Below are positions 43,799-53,996 of a stretch of 64,000 bases of DNA, in pieces. The notes under the pieces were generated by a model. It saw only the letters and a list, made by a program, of their open reading frames with translations. It searched no databases and was not told the origin of the DNA. The translations under genes and the position numbers were made by a program. Position 1 is the first letter of the stretch. Every line of letters begins with the position of its first letter. The stretch is taken from assembly GCA_017935365.1 (NCBI GenBank), contig JAGBHT010000010.1, positions 1 through 64,000 on the forward strand. Reading direction: 5' to 3'. The stretch is from Ruminiclostridium sp. (GTDB lineage: Bacteria; Bacillota; Clostridia; Oscillospirales; Ruminococcaceae).

Positions 43799-45172
43799 TT
43801 GAGCGATAAATTTGATATTGATGATATACTTGCTGAATTTGACGATAATAAGAAAAACGTCAATAATGATAAAACCGGGAAAGAAACAATTTCCGCGTCT
43901 GAAATTTCAGGTAAAAATCCCGGTGCAACAATGATCCTCCGTTCGATAGACGAGAAGAAAAAGGCTAAAGCGGCTGATCAGGCAAATCAGAAAAAGACTG
44001 ATACAAAGGAAATTCCTCAGCAAAGCGTAAAGCATATGAAAGCGGATATCGGTGATAAATACAAGCCGCATAATACAGAAAAGAAGCCGGAAAGCAAAAC
44101 ATCGGCGAAAAGCGGACAAACCGATAAGAGTGAAACTGTTTATAAACGCTTGTCGGATTTTGAGGAAGAAAAAAAGGCTCAGCCCAAGGCAAAGCCGGTT
44201 GCTGCACATTCTTCGGTAAATCATACTGCCGATAATCATTCAAAAACCGTGCCGAACAAAAATACCTCCAAGCCCTCAGTAACAAAAGCTGATTCCAAGC
44301 CTGATAAAATAACGGCACATACAGGCGGAAACAAAAAAGCGAAAAACAATAACCGTGGAAAAGATAAAATCAACGTTTCAATCAACACTTCAGCCAATAT
44401 GTCTTTTATCGACAAGATAAAACAGTACAGATTCCTTTTTGAGGAGCTTACCAAAAGAGATTTCAAGAAGAAATACAAGAGGACATTGCTCGGTGTGCTC
44501 TGGAGCGTAATTTCTCCGTTTGTGACGTTTCTGGTTCAGTATTTTGTATTCGGATATATTTTCCGCAGACACGACACACAGTTTGTAATATATCTTCTAA
44601 GCGGTACGCTTATGTTCAACTTTTTCACCAATGCGACGACTGCAGGTATGTTTTCGATGTACTCAAACGGCGGTATATTGTCGAAAGTGAATGTTCCGAA
44701 ATCGTTGTTTGTCCTGTCGTCAAACTCTGCGGCAATATTCAACTTTCTGCTGACGCTTGTTATATATTTCGGGTTTATGGTGTTCTGCCATGTAAGCTTT
44801 GGTGTTCATCTTCTGATGATGATATTCCCGATACTGTGTCTGATTATTTTCAATATCGGAATGAGCTATATTCTGTCTTCTCTGTTCGTATTCTTCAGGG
44901 ATATGCAGTATCTGTATCAGATTTTTACCATGCTTCTGATGTATATGTCTGCTATTTTCTACGAAATTGACCGTTTCCCTGAAAATCTGCGTTTTGTATT
45001 CGATATCAACCCGATTTATCATTTTGTAACATATATAAGACAGTTGGTTATCTATGCTACGGTACCCGATCTTACCAGTCACATAATATGCCTTGCCTTT
45101 GCATTCGGTATGCTTGCGATCGGTTATTTCGTACACAGAAAGACAGAGCAGAAATTTGTTTATTACTATTGA
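43799..45172 (+). CDS. Polysaccharide ABC exporter permease (Wzm/TagG-like) with long disordered N-terminus
   Basis: 457 residues. Residues about 200-457 are an ABC-2 permease with six membrane segments and the typical lead-in FLFEELTKRDFKKKYKRT and LLGVLWSVISPF. Residues 1-200 are an extra hydrophilic, Lys/Asp/Ser/Thr-rich region, probably disordered and cytoplasmic; normal family members are about 260 residues. It begins KFDIDDILAEFDDNKK, resembling the start of the VanY-type peptidase downstream. It exports lipid-linked glycan with the ATPase encoded next. The TTG start lies 12 bases after AGGGAG. Confidence 0.88.
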   Translation: MSDKFDIDDILAEFDDNKKNVNNDKTGKETISASEISGKNPGATMILRSIDEKKKAKAADQANQKKTDTKEIPQQSVKHMKADIGDKYKPHNTEKKPESKTSAKSGQTDKSETVYKRLSDFEEEKKAQPKAKPVAAHSSVNHTADNHSKTVPNKNTSKPSVTKADSKPDKITAHTGGNKKAKNNNRGKDKINVSINTSANMSFIDKIKQYRFLFEELTKRDFKKKYKRTLLGVLWSVISPFVTFLVQYFVFGYIFRRHDTQFVIYLLSGTLMFNFFTNATTAGMFSMYSNGGILSKVNVPKSLFVLSSNSAAIFNFLLTLVIYFGFMVFCHVSFGVHLLMMIFPILCLIIFNIGMSYILSSLFVFFRDMQYLYQIFTMLLMYMSAIFYEIDRFPENLRFVFDINPIYHFVTYIRQLVIYATVPDLTSHIICLAFAFGMLAIGYFVHRKTEQKFVYYY

Positions 45173-45186
45173 TACGAGGGTTACAG

Positions 45187-45942
45187 ATGGTTATTGATGT
45201 TAAAAATGTAACGGTGCAATATACGGTGAGCAACTTCAGGGAGATAGGTCTCAAGGAGTATCTTATCAAAAAATTAAAGAGAGAGATAAAGACCGAACAT
45301 TTCATTGCGGTGGATAATGTGTCGTTCAGCCTGGAAGAAGGCGATTTTCTCGGAATAATCGGAACTAACGGTGCCGGCAAATCTACACTTCTGAAAGTAA
45401 TATCAGGTATAATGGCGCCTGTCAAGGGAAGCGTGACAGTCAACGGCAAGATCGCGGCACTGCTTGAGCTCGGATCGGGATTTGACGGCGACCTTACGCT
45501 CAAGGAAAATATATATCTCAGAGGCGCTATGCTCGGCTTTACAAAAGAATTTGTAACAGAGAAATATAAAGCCATACTTGAATATGCAGAGCTGACAGAG
45601 TTTGAAAACAGGGCGTTCAAGCAGCTGTCCTCGGGTATGAAGTCAAGACTTGCTTTTGCTATATCCTGCCTTATGGAGCCTGAGATACTTATACTTGATG
45701 AGGTGCTTTCAGTCGGCGACGCGGCATTCAGGGCAAAGAGTGAGGCAACTATGATGAATATAATCAAGAACGGTTGTTGTACGCTTTTTGTTTCACACTC
45801 GCTTCCGCAGGTAAGAAGGCTGTGCAACAAGGTACTGTGGCTTGACAAAGGCAAGCAGATAGCGTTCGGTGATGTGAATACGGTCTGTGATAAGTACGAA
45901 AGATACATTCAGACAGTTACAAATATGCAGAAGATACAGTAA
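45187..45942 (+). CDS. Polysaccharide ABC exporter ATPase (Wzt/TagH-like)
   Basis: 251 residues. Walker A GTNGAGKST, signature LSSGMKSRLAFA, Walker B PEILILDEV and switch His in FVSHSLPQV. It is the short form without the C-terminal glycan-recognition domain of O-antigen Wzt. It powers the permease encoded just upstream. The ATG at 45187 follows CGAGGG; the longer frame lies inside the permease gene. Confidence 0.93.
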   Translation: MVIDVKNVTVQYTVSNFREIGLKEYLIKKLKREIKTEHFIAVDNVSFSLEEGDFLGIIGTNGAGKSTLLKVISGIMAPVKGSVTVNGKIAALLELGSGFDGDLTLKENIYLRGAMLGFTKEFVTEKYKAILEYAELTEFENRAFKQLSSGMKSRLAFAISCLMEPEILILDEVLSVGDAAFRAKSEATMMNIIKNGCCTLFVSHSLPQVRRLCNKVLWLDKGKQIAFGDVNTVCDKYERYIQTVTNMQKIQ

Positions 45943-45957
45943 TTGCTGAGAGGTAAT

Positions 45958-46536
45958 ATGGCGATATATCTCATAGATTTTGAAAATGTGCATTCGGACG
46001 GGCTGAAAGGGATCGAAAAACTTGAACGCAGTGACGAGTGCTACATTTTTTACAGCGAGCACGCAGGTGTGCTTACTTTCAATATGCACAAGAAGATCAC
46101 GGAGAGCCGCGCAAAGATGTACTATGTTGAAGCGCAGGTCGGTATGAAGAACGCACTTGATTTTCAGCTTGTATCATATCTCGGATATATGCTGAGAGAA
46201 AAGCCCGAGGCAACATACTGCCTTATTTCAAACGATAAGGCTTTTGAGCTGGTGTCGAAGTTCTGGCAGGACAAGGGCGTGAATGTTACGTCTGCGGTGT
46301 CGCTTGACAAGGCGGCAAATGCGGCGCATTACAGCAAAATCAGCGCAGAGCTTGAAAAACTGCTTGCCGACCGTAGCGAACGGGAGTTTGTCGAAAAGTG
46401 TATTAACGAGCTCTCTACAAAGTCCGGTATCAACAACCGTATAGTCAAGAAATACGGAACTACACGAGCAGGAGAAATATATAAGCTGATAAAGCCGCTG
46501 TTGTCCGATAAAAAGGGCGATATGCGGCAGGGATAA
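45958..46536 (+). CDS. PIN/NYN-like nuclease domain protein
   Basis: 192 residues. It starts MAIYLIDFENVHSDGL, the first acidic strand of PIN-like RNase folds. ALDFQLVSYLGYML and LISNDKAF supply further acidic residues at the expected places. The C-terminal 60 residues are helical. These PIN-like proteins are predicted RNases; this one lies 15 bases after the exporter ATPase gene with GAGAGG in between, so it ends the polysaccharide operon. The link between an RNase and glycan export is unexplained. Confidence 0.72.
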   Translation: MAIYLIDFENVHSDGLKGIEKLERSDECYIFYSEHAGVLTFNMHKKITESRAKMYYVEAQVGMKNALDFQLVSYLGYMLREKPEATYCLISNDKAFELVSKFWQDKGVNVTSAVSLDKAANAAHYSKISAELEKLLADRSEREFVEKCINELSTKSGINNRIVKKYGTTRAGEIYKLIKPLLSDKKGDMRQG

Positions 46537-46546
46537 TACGGAATAT

Positions 46547-46585
46547 AAAACGGCGTTCATTGCGGTTTGCAATGAACGCCGTTTT
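46547..46585. terminator. Bidirectional terminator, perfect 17-bp stem
   Basis: AAAACGGCGTTCATTGC (46547-46563) and GCAATGAACGCCGTTTT (46569-46585) around GGTTT, between convergent genes. Confidence 0.95.
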
Positions 46586-46602
46586 GCTTATACAAATGTT
46601 TA

Positions 46603-48306
46603 TCAATCCTGATACTGTGATGTTATGCCGAAATACTCTTCGAGAGAAAGTCCGCTTTTAGTCACCTTTGTAGCAAGATCAATGCCGATATATCTGACGT
46701 GCCACGGCTCATACATATAGCCTGTTGAGCTGTCCTTACCCTTGGGGTAACGGATAATGAAGCCGTACTTGTAGCAGTTCTTGTCGAGCCACTGACCCGC
46801 GGGGTCATACTGGAAGTCCTGCTCAAGCGAGTTCAGGTCAAAGGTGTATCCGGTCTGGTGGTCGGAATGTCCGGGACGTGAGGAATATGTATCTGCGGCA
46901 TCTCTGCCGTCCTGGGCAACATAACGGTTGTAAATTACTTCCTGGTCATCGTAAGAACGATAGCTTGATAATATCCACAGTGAAATTCCCTCCGAAGCCG
47001 CCGCAGCCTGCATATCGTAGAATGCGTCCATAGCCTCCGGCTGTACACCGGGATCGTAACTTCTGGGAAGAGTATAGGTCTTGTTTGCTATCATTACTCC
47101 GTCAAAATAGGTTATGCCGTCGATCACTTCCTTTTTGTGCGAGCCTGTATACTCCGGTGTCGGGGCAGGCTTAGAAGAAGCGGGCGGGTCGGGTTCGGTA
47201 TCCGGTACAGGTTCTGTAGCGGGGGTTTCGGGAACGGTCGTCTGATCGGTTATAACGTATGAATCTATGACAGTCACCTCCATAGTAGCCACAAGGCGGT
47301 AGTCGTTTTCGTAATACGCCTCTATGGCACAGTTTCCTGCGCTCTTTGCGGTTATAACGCCCTCATTTGTGACAGACGCTACCGATGAGTCACTGGTATA
47401 GTATATGGCGCCTGTGTAGGTAATATCCTCGGGAGTGAACTTAAGAACGGAATTATAGACTTCTCCCTTTTCGAGAGTAACGCTGTCCTTGTCGAATTTC
47501 ATCGCTTCGGGAAGCTCAAGACCGTTGACAGTAACGCTTATATCCTTTGAAAGTCCTGTTACTGAATCTGTTACCGTGACAGTCGTTTCGCCCGTGTTTA
47601 CGCCTTTGATCGTTCCGTCATTCTCAACGGAAGCAACTTCGCTGTCCGCACTCTTCCAGCTGAGTTTTATGTCCTTTGCGTCGGCAGGCGTGATCTTTGC
47701 CTCGACCTTCTGTTCTTCTCCGCCGTCAAGCGATAAAGCCGCAAGTGAAACGTCAAGCGATTCTATAATATCCTTTTTGACGTTGATTGTTATTGTGTCG
47801 GAAAGCTCGCCGCTTGATACGGTTATCTCGGTTTTTCCGTTTTTGACGGCGGTTACTTTACCGTCAAGTGAAACTGTTGCTATTGACGTATCGGCACTGA
47901 CGTATGACAACGCATATTCGGTACCGGCAGGCTCTGTTTTGATCTTCAGCTGTTGCGAGTGACCTGCACGCAGGGTGATCTCATCACCGTTTACGATATC
48001 GAGGTTTGTGATACTGTTGCCGTTATTGTCTGCAAAGATAAGCGCTACAAGTATGGCGCAGGCAACTATCAGCAGTCCGATACCGCTGTATATCATAACG
48101 TTTGCTATCATACGGTTGCGTTTTCTTTGGCTGACATTCTCCGGAGAGGCTCTTTTTACAGCATTCTCAACAGCCTCTTTGGTGACAACCGGTTTTTCAG
48201 TCTCTCCGAATGTATCGGGAGGGATAATATCTTCTTCTTTTCGGCTTTCAAAAAGTGCTTTTATATCATCTATACTGCTGGTTTCAAATTTTTTATCAGA
48301 GTTCAT
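46603..48306 (-). CDS. VanY-type D-Ala-D-Ala carboxypeptidase with Ig-like (Big_2) repeats
   Basis: 567 residues. A cytoplasmic N-terminus (1-65) carries SIDDIKALFESRKE, then one membrane helix (about 68-90). Two to three Big_2-type domains follow (about 100-370: VTAVKNGKTEITVSSG, IKGVNTGETTVTVTDS, ITAKSAGNCAIEAYY), then an acidic Pro-rich linker. The C-terminal M15B peptidase has SSYRSYDDQ, the zinc/active-site SDHQTGYTFDLN and EPWHVRYIG. It trims D-Ala from wall peptides. The ATG at 48306 follows AAAGGAAAG. Confidence 0.93.
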   Translation of the reverse strand: MNSDKKFETSSIDDIKALFESRKEEDIIPPDTFGETEKPVVTKEAVENAVKRASPENVSQRKRNRMIANVMIYSGIGLLIVACAILVALIFADNNGNSITNLDIVNGDEITLRAGHSQQLKIKTEPAGTEYALSYVSADTSIATVSLDGKVTAVKNGKTEITVSSGELSDTITINVKKDIIESLDVSLAALSLDGGEEQKVEAKITPADAKDIKLSWKSADSEVASVENDGTIKGVNTGETTVTVTDSVTGLSKDISVTVNGLELPEAMKFDKDSVTLEKGEVYNSVLKFTPEDITYTGAIYYTSDSSVASVTNEGVITAKSAGNCAIEAYYENDYRLVATMEVTVIDSYVITDQTTVPETPATEPVPDTEPDPPASSKPAPTPEYTGSHKKEVIDGITYFDGVMIANKTYTLPRSYDPGVQPEAMDAFYDMQAAAASEGISLWILSSYRSYDDQEVIYNRYVAQDGRDAADTYSSRPGHSDHQTGYTFDLNSLEQDFQYDPAGQWLDKNCYKYGFIIRYPKGKDSSTGYMYEPWHVRYIGIDLATKVTKSGLSLEEYFGITSQYQD

Positions 48307-48437
48307 TTTCTTTCCTTTCGGGCAGTGTCCGTGAGTATTTATCGGGTATGTATAAGGTATATGAAAATACATTGCCGTTTCGCGGTAATTACTGTAATTA
48401 TATCATAATTGTGTGGTGTTTGCAAGTGTTGCCGATG

Positions 48438-48466
48438 TTGACAAAATCGGGCAGTTGTTGTACAAT
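48438..48466 (+). promoter_or_regulatory. Promoter of SBP-ATPase-rnhA operon
   Basis: TTGACA at 48438-48443, 17 bases, TACAAT at 48461-48466. Confidence 0.85.
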
Positions 48467-48508
48467 TATTACAGTATAAATACGGTCCTTATCGTTATCG
48501 GAGGAAAC

Positions 48509-49819
48509 ATGAAATACAGAAGAATAACCGCCGCACTGCTTGCCGTACTGATCGGCACGGTAATTACCGGCTGTTCCGGCTCAAGCCATATAATTACACA
48601 GCATACCTCACGTTCGGATCACGATGGCAATTCCAAGCCTTATTCAACGGACGACAGCCTTACAAAAGATGATATAACGCTCACTGTATGGGAATCAAAG
48701 GACGGCCCCGATGAGTGGATAAAAAAAGCGGGCGAGAGCTTCAACGCGCTTTATCCCAATATTCATATAGAATATGTCAATGTCGAGCTTACAGAAGCGA
48801 CAAATGAACTCATGAACGAGAACAGCACGGTGAAAAAGCCCGATGTCTTTGCCGCACCCGGCGATATGACGGGTGAACTTGCGGAGAACAAGCTGATACT
48901 TCCGACAGGGGATACCAATGTTGTCAACACAACTGCGCTGGCGCTTGCAAGAGAGGCTACGGTTTATAATGACGTGATGTACGGATATCCCGTAGCGTGT
49001 GAAACATATGCTCTTTTCTATAATAAGAAATTCGTTGAAGAAAAGGATATACCTGCAACGTGGGAAAGTCTTATCACCTGGAGTGACGCCTTCAACAAGC
49101 TTTATCCCGGCAAATACGGATTTATATTCCACACGGACACGGTATACTATATATCTATGCTTATGAGTTCCGGCAAAAACAGGCTTATGCTCGATGATAA
49201 CTACGGACTTCTCAATTCAAAAGCCAGTTACGGACTTACTCTGTTAAAGCAGATGCAGGATATATTTCCCAAGGATATAACGGATTACAGTTATGATGAA
49301 TGCGACGAACTGTTTTTAAACAGTAATGCCGCTTTGATAGTAAACGGTCCGTGGTTTGTGACAAAGGCTGACGCGGAGGGTATTGATTACGGAATAGTAC
49401 CGTTGCCCGGCTTTGATAACGGAAGTAACACATATTCTCTTGCCGGCGTAAGGGCGATGTTTGTCTATTCAAAGGGCGAGCATACCGCAGAAGCGGACGC
49501 ATTTGCAAAATATCTTCTCAGTGCCGATATGCAGAGCCTGAGAACAAAGATAACCGGAACGCTCCCTGCAACAAATATTGACGTGAACGAAAAGCTTGAT
49601 GGGTTTGTAGATCAGCTTGAATTTTCGTATATAATGCCAAACAGAGCCGAGATGACAAGATTCTGGGAGTTCGGCGAGCATATTACTGCCGATATATATG
49701 GCGAAAAGGGAATATCACAGGAACTGAAAGACTATGTGAGATATATCGACAATACCGATACACAGACAGAAAACAGCAGCAACGATATTTCAGAAAACAG
49801 CACGACACAAAACGAATAA
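48509..49819 (+). CDS. Family 1 extracellular solute-binding lipoprotein
   Basis: 436 residues. Signal peptide with lipobox ITGC. The mature part has the family 1 fold: ITLTVWESKDGPDEWIKKAGESFNALYPNIHIEYV, YGYPVACETYALFYNKK, AALIVNGPWFV, YSKGEHTAEADAFAKYL. Such proteins capture oligosaccharides for ABC importers, but no permease is encoded nearby. The tail is Asn/Ser/Thr-rich. GGAGG (48500-48504) sets the ATG. It lies 21 bases upstream of a P-type ATPase gene. Confidence 0.88.
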   Translation: MKYRRITAALLAVLIGTVITGCSGSSHIITQHTSRSDHDGNSKPYSTDDSLTKDDITLTVWESKDGPDEWIKKAGESFNALYPNIHIEYVNVELTEATNELMNENSTVKKPDVFAAPGDMTGELAENKLILPTGDTNVVNTTALALAREATVYNDVMYGYPVACETYALFYNKKFVEEKDIPATWESLITWSDAFNKLYPGKYGFIFHTDTVYYISMLMSSGKNRLMLDDNYGLLNSKASYGLTLLKQMQDIFPKDITDYSYDECDELFLNSNAALIVNGPWFVTKADAEGIDYGIVPLPGFDNGSNTYSLAGVRAMFVYSKGEHTAEADAFAKYLLSADMQSLRTKITGTLPATNIDVNEKLDGFVDQLEFSYIMPNRAEMTRFWEFGEHITADIYGEKGISQELKDYVRYIDNTDTQTENSSNDISENSTTQNE

Positions 49820-49840
49820 TTACGGAAGGACAACTCATAT

Positions 49841-52324
49841 ATGTCAAAGCCCGAAGAGTATACTTCACTTGAAAATATTACCGATGTGACGACCGGACTT
49901 ACCGCAGAGCAGGTAAACGAGCGTATCTCCTGCGGTAAGGTCAACGGCGATTTCAATATACCGAGCAAATCGGTAAAGCAGATATTCAAGGATAACTGCC
50001 TTACATTCTTCAACCTTATCAACATAATACTGGCGGCTTTTGTCATTGCGGTAGGCTCGTTCAAGAACTGCCTGTTCTTAGGTGTTATCATATGCAACAC
50101 GGCAATAGGTATATTCCAGGAAATACGCTCAAAAAGAGCCATCGACAAGCTGGCTCTTATTTCTGCGCCTAAAGCGGATGTGCTGAGAAACGGCGAAACA
50201 CAGACGATAGCCGTAAAGGATATTGTTCTTGACGATATAATGATTCTGTCGGCAGGCAGACAGGTCTGCTCGGACTGCATAGCGGTAGAGGGCGACTGCG
50301 AGGTAAACGAGAGCCTTATAACAGGCGAAAGCGACCCTATTGTAAAGCACAAGGGCGATGAGATACTGTCCGGCTCGTTTCTGATAAGCGGCAATGCAAA
50401 GGCGCAGGTTATCCGCATAGGCGCAGACAATTATGCCAATAAGATAACAAGCGGCGCAAAATATATCAAGAAGAATAACTCAAAGATGCTCGCAAGCATA
50501 AACTATATACTGAAGATGATTTCTATCTGCATTATCCCGATGATACTGCTGATGTTCGGCAAGGAAATGCTTCTTGCACACAACACGTTCACCGATGCCG
50601 TTGTAAACACGGTGTCGGCTATAATCGGCATGATACCGGAGGGCCTTGTGCTTATGGCAAGTATGGTGCTTGCGGTAAGCGTTATCAGACTTGCAACGAA
50701 CAAAACGCTTGCGCAGGATCTGTACTGTGTGGAAACCCTTGCAAGAGTTGACGTTCTCTGCCTTGATAAAACGGGTACGATAACCGAGGGCAGAATGGAG
50801 GTATCCGACGTTATCTCTCTTGACGGCAACGATCACGAAAAAGCTCTTTGCGAGATGATATATGCGCTCGGCGATAATAACCCCACTGCGCTTGCCGTAA
50901 TGGACAGATACAAAAAAGACGGCTCTTTGCCAAGCCGTGAATGGTCGGCAAAGACGGCGATACATTTTTCAAGTGCGAAAAAGTGGAGCCTTGCGGCTTT
51001 TGAGGATAAAGGAACATATATTCTCGGTGCGGTTGAATTTATCATGGGCGACGCTATGACAGACGCTCTGAGAGAGCAGATAAAGACGCTGTCGGAGGGC
51101 GGATACAGAGTTGTATTGTTTGCGCACAGCGACAATATGCCTCCCGAAGTTGAGGGCGGCGCATTGCCCGAAAATATAACTCCGGTTGCACTTGTAAGAA
51201 TCACCGACTGCATAAGAAAAGAAGCCCCTGCAACGCTGAAATATTTTGCGGAGCAGGACGTTGACATAAGAATTATTTCGGGCGACAGCCCCGTTACCGT
51301 TTCGGGAGTAGCACAGCGTGCAGGGCTTGAGCATTATGAAAATTACGTTGACGCATCGACATTAACAACCGATGAAGAACTGTGGGAGGCGGCTGACAAA
51401 TATAAGATATTCGGCCGTGTAACACCGTATCAGAAGCTGGAGCTTGTAAAGGCGCTGAAAGCCAAAGGGCATACGGTTGCGATGACAGGCGACGGTGTAA
51501 ACGATGTCCTTGCACTGAAAGAATCCGACTGCTCTATAGCAATGCAATCGGGAAGCGATGCTGCAAGAAATGTATCGAATATCGTTCTTCTCGACAGCAA
51601 TTTTGCGTCAATGCCTAAGATAGTAGGCGAGGGCAGACGCTCTATAAACAATGTCGAGCGTTCGAGCGTGCTGTTCCTTTATAAAACCGTATACTCGTTT
51701 TTAGCGGCACTTATGTTCTGCTTTGTGCCTATGGGCTATCCCCTTCAGGCAATACAGCTTACGCAGATTAATATGTTCACAAACGGCATACCCTCGTTCT
51801 TACTTGCTATGGAGCCTAACTTCAAGCGTGTAAAGGGCAAATTTATAGAAAACGTCCTGCCGAAATCCATAATGCACGGACTGCTGATAACGTTCAATTT
51901 TGTCGGAATAGTGCTTATGCGCTATATTTCGGGCTGGATGAACATAATTCCCAGAGAAACCTTTGATTACAGCATTGAAACAATGTCAACTATATGCATA
52001 GGATTTGCGGCGTTCGTGATACTGTTCAAGGTTTGTATGCCCTTCAAGCCGTGGAAAATAGGTCTGTTTGTTTTCCTGATAGGCGGATTTACGGCTGATA
52101 TATTCATATTGCGTGATTTCCTGCTTGATTTAAAGCCAATGCGCATTGAAATGGTAATAATGACAGGAATCCTTATGGGCGTAACGATTGTTCTTGCGGC
52201 GCTGTCATCTGTATTCGAGCGGCATATAACCGATAATCTGCTTGCATTCCAGATATACTGGAAAAACGTATTTGTCAAGATATCCGCAAAGAGAAGAGCA
52301 AGAAAGGAAAGCAAGAATGCCTGA
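49841..52324 (+). CDS. Cation-transporting P-type ATPase (CtpE-like)
   Basis: 827 residues. TGES at about residue 160 (actuator domain), phosphorylation site DKTGT at about 308, and [14 protein letters not shown] at about 549. About ten membrane segments, the last six at the C-terminus. The overall make-up resembles the CtpE-like P-type ATPases, linked to calcium and wall integrity in mycobacteria; the ion here is not proven. No heavy-metal-binding domain or CPC motif is seen, so it is not CopA-like. GGAAGGAC precedes the ATG. Overlaps rnhA by eight bases. Confidence 0.88.
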   Translation: MSKPEEYTSLENITDVTTGLTAEQVNERISCGKVNGDFNIPSKSVKQIFKDNCLTFFNLINIILAAFVIAVGSFKNCLFLGVIICNTAIGIFQEIRSKRAIDKLALISAPKADVLRNGETQTIAVKDIVLDDIMILSAGRQVCSDCIAVEGDCEVNESLITGESDPIVKHKGDEILSGSFLISGNAKAQVIRIGADNYANKITSGAKYIKKNNSKMLASINYILKMISICIIPMILLMFGKEMLLAHNTFTDAVVNTVSAIIGMIPEGLVLMASMVLAVSVIRLATNKTLAQDLYCVETLARVDVLCLDKTGTITEGRMEVSDVISLDGNDHEKALCEMIYALGDNNPTALAVMDRYKKDGSLPSREWSAKTAIHFSSAKKWSLAAFEDKGTYILGAVEFIMGDAMTDALREQIKTLSEGGYRVVLFAHSDNMPPEVEGGALPENITPVALVRITDCIRKEAPATLKYFAEQDVDIRIISGDSPVTVSGVAQRAGLEHYENYVDASTLTTDEELWEAADKYKIFGRVTPYQKLELVKALKAKGHTVAMTGDGVNDVLALKESDCSIAMQSGSDAARNVSNIVLLDSNFASMPKIVGEGRRSINNVERSSVLFLYKTVYSFLAALMFCFVPMGYPLQAIQLTQINMFTNGIPSFLLAMEPNFKRVKGKFIENVLPKSIMHGLLITFNFVGIVLMRYISGWMNIIPRETFDYSIETMSTICIGFAAFVILFKVCMPFKPWKIGLFVFLIGGFTADIFILRDFLLDLKPMRIEMVIMTGILMGVTIVLAALSSVFERHITDNLLAFQIYWKNVFVKISAKRRARKESKNA

Positions 52325-52766
52325 AACTATTGTTGAGATATTCAGCGACGGAGCGTGCAGCGGCAATCCGGGTCCCGGAGGGTACGGTGCGATTCTCCGT
52401 TGGAACGGAAAAGAAAAGGAACTGAGCGGCGGCGAAAAGCATACCACCAATAACCGTATGGAACTTACCGGAGTTATCGAGGCGCTGACGGCACTGAAAT
52501 ATCCGTGCAAGGTGATACTTACCACCGACAGTAAATATGTTGTGGATTCGGTCACAAAGGGTTGGGTCAACGGCTGGAAACGCAGAGGGTGGAAAAAATC
52601 CGACAATACGCCTGCGCTGAATGTCGATCTGTGGGAGCGGTTGCTTCCGCTGCTTGATACGCACGATGTGGAATTCCGCTGGATAAAAGGCCACGCAGGA
52701 CACCCCGAAAACGAACGTTGCGACAGGCTCGCAGTAAAAATGCGTGATTACTACAGCGCATTATAA
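52317..52766 (+). CDS. rnhA: Ribonuclease HI
   Basis: 149 residues, normal size. The active-site acids are visible: [15 protein letters not shown] (Asp), [13 protein letters not shown] (Glu), [11 protein letters not shown] (Asp) and CDRLAVK (final Asp), plus [14 protein letters not shown] and [10 protein letters not shown] with the flexible His loop. It removes RNA from RNA-DNA hybrids. The ATG at 52317 overlaps the ATPase stop; AAAGGAAAG lies upstream. Confidence 0.95.
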   Translation: MPETIVEIFSDGACSGNPGPGGYGAILRWNGKEKELSGGEKHTTNNRMELTGVIEALTALKYPCKVILTTDSKYVVDSVTKGWVNGWKRRGWKKSDNTPALNVDLWERLLPLLDTHDVEFRWIKGHAGHPENERCDRLAVKMRDYYSAL

Positions 52767-52788
52767 TTAGCCGAAAGAAGGCGTTTTT

Positions 52789-53112
52789 ATGAAAAATGAG
52801 ATTAAAGAATATAAGGAATATATAAAACAGCAGGCGGCAGACCCTGACGTTGACAAGAAAGCGCTTGCACAGCAGCTTCTTGTCAGGATAGGCTTCTATC
52901 AGCACGAAAGGCTTATCCACCTCATAGTAACGATGAGCTTTGCGATATTCTTCCTGCTGTCGCTGATACTGGTGTCGATAAATGTTTACTTTCTTGCATT
53001 GTCGGTGCTGCTGCTTGTACTTCTTGTTCCGTACATAGCGCACTATTATTTTCTTGAAAATTCAACGCAGGAGCTTTATAAAGTGTATTACTCGCTTATT
53101 TCGGGGCAATAA
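52789..53112 (+). CDS. Small two-helix membrane protein, unknown function
   Basis: 107 residues. A charged N-terminal helix (MKNEIKEYKEYIKQQA), a segment LVRIGFYQHERLIHLIV, two membrane helices (about 43-80), and a short tail. No family recognised. GAAAGAAGG precedes the ATG, 22 bases after rnhA, so it probably closes that operon. Confidence 0.75.
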   Translation: MKNEIKEYKEYIKQQAADPDVDKKALAQQLLVRIGFYQHERLIHLIVTMSFAIFFLLSLILVSINVYFLALSVLLLVLLVPYIAHYYFLENSTQELYKVYYSLISGQ

Positions 53113-53239
53113 TTCTTGCAGACGAAAAATAGTTGTAACTGTTTAAGCAAAAATCACACAAAACCGTGAATTTATTTCCAAGTTTCGTTTAATCCTACAA
53201 AATTATCTTGCAAATATGGATTTTTTCGGCTTTCTGTAG

Positions 53240-53245
53240 TATAAT
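53240..53245 (+). promoter_or_regulatory. -10 box upstream of pgsA-like gene
   Basis: TATAAT at 53240-53245; the base stretch 17 upstream (TGGATT, 53217-53222) is only a weak -35. The roughly 200-base gap before it contains no gene and no clear terminator. Confidence 0.5.
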
Positions 53246-53312
53246 TATAGCATTAATCTGCCGAATCAGTCGCATTATGTTTGTTTTTCAGTGTAACAAG
53301 AGGGGTGAGCCG

Positions 53313-53957
53313 ATGAAAAAAGATATATTTTCAATTCCGAACATACTGAGCTTTGTGCGAATATTGCTTATCCCGATATTTGTATGGTTATATGTCACCG
53401 CAGGCACGAGCAGAGGGTATTATCTTGCCGCCGCAGTTGTCGTAGCGTCGGGAATTACCGATTTCCTTGACGGACAGATAGCACGGCGATGCAATATGAT
53501 AACCGAGTTCGGCAAATTCCTCGATCCGCTTGCCGATAAGCTGACGCAGGGAACGCTGTTCCTTTGCATAGCGATAAATTATCCGCTGATGTGGATACTG
53601 CTTGCTATATGGCTTTTAAAGGACGGCTTTATGGCAATCATGGGACTTGTGCTTTTAAAGACAAAGCAGACAAAGCTTGACGGCGCACGTTGGTACGGCA
53701 AGGTCTGCACGGCTATTATCTATATCGCAGTACTGGCTCTGCTTTTCTTCCCCGGAGTATTCCCGGAGGGTTCGCCTGCATCATCCTTACTCATTCTTAT
53801 CTGTATAGGTGTAATGCTTCTTTCCGGTATTCTTTATTCGGTAGCACTTATAAAGATGTGGCTTCACAATGAAACGATAGCCAAAGAGAACAGAAAGAAG
53901 CTCAGGGAGATAGCTAAGGAAAGTACGCACGAGCATAGTGATATAAAGAGTGAATAA
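53313..53957 (+). CDS. pgsA: CDP-alcohol phosphatidyltransferase (phosphatidylglycerophosphate synthase-like)
   Basis: 214 residues, about five membrane segments. The catalytic signature DGQIARR...EFGKFLDPLADKL matches DGx2ARx8Gx3Dx3D. SIPNILSFVRILLIPIFVWL at the N-terminus is typical of PgsA, which joins CDP-diacylglycerol and glycerol 3-phosphate. A cardiolipin synthase of the same fold cannot be excluded. The ATG at 53313 follows AAGAGGGG; the longer frame begins within the promoter region. Confidence 0.88.
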   Translation: MKKDIFSIPNILSFVRILLIPIFVWLYVTAGTSRGYYLAAAVVVASGITDFLDGQIARRCNMITEFGKFLDPLADKLTQGTLFLCIAINYPLMWILLAIWLLKDGFMAIMGLVLLKTKQTKLDGARWYGKVCTAIIYIAVLALLFFPGVFPEGSPASSLLILICIGVMLLSGILYSVALIKMWLHNETIAKENRKKLREIAKESTHEHSDIKSE

Positions 53958-53963
53958 GAAGAT

Positions 53964-53996
53964 GACCTACAGGTGAGCCTGTAGGTCGTTTTTGTT
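53964..53996 (+). terminator. Terminator of pgsA
   Basis: Perfect stem GACCTACAGG / CCTGTAGGTC (53964-53987), then GTTTTTG. Confidence 0.93.

Noticed and set aside
45072..45908. 278-residue minus-strand ORF
   Set aside because: Lies opposite the exporter ATPase, whose Walker motifs prove the plus-strand reading.
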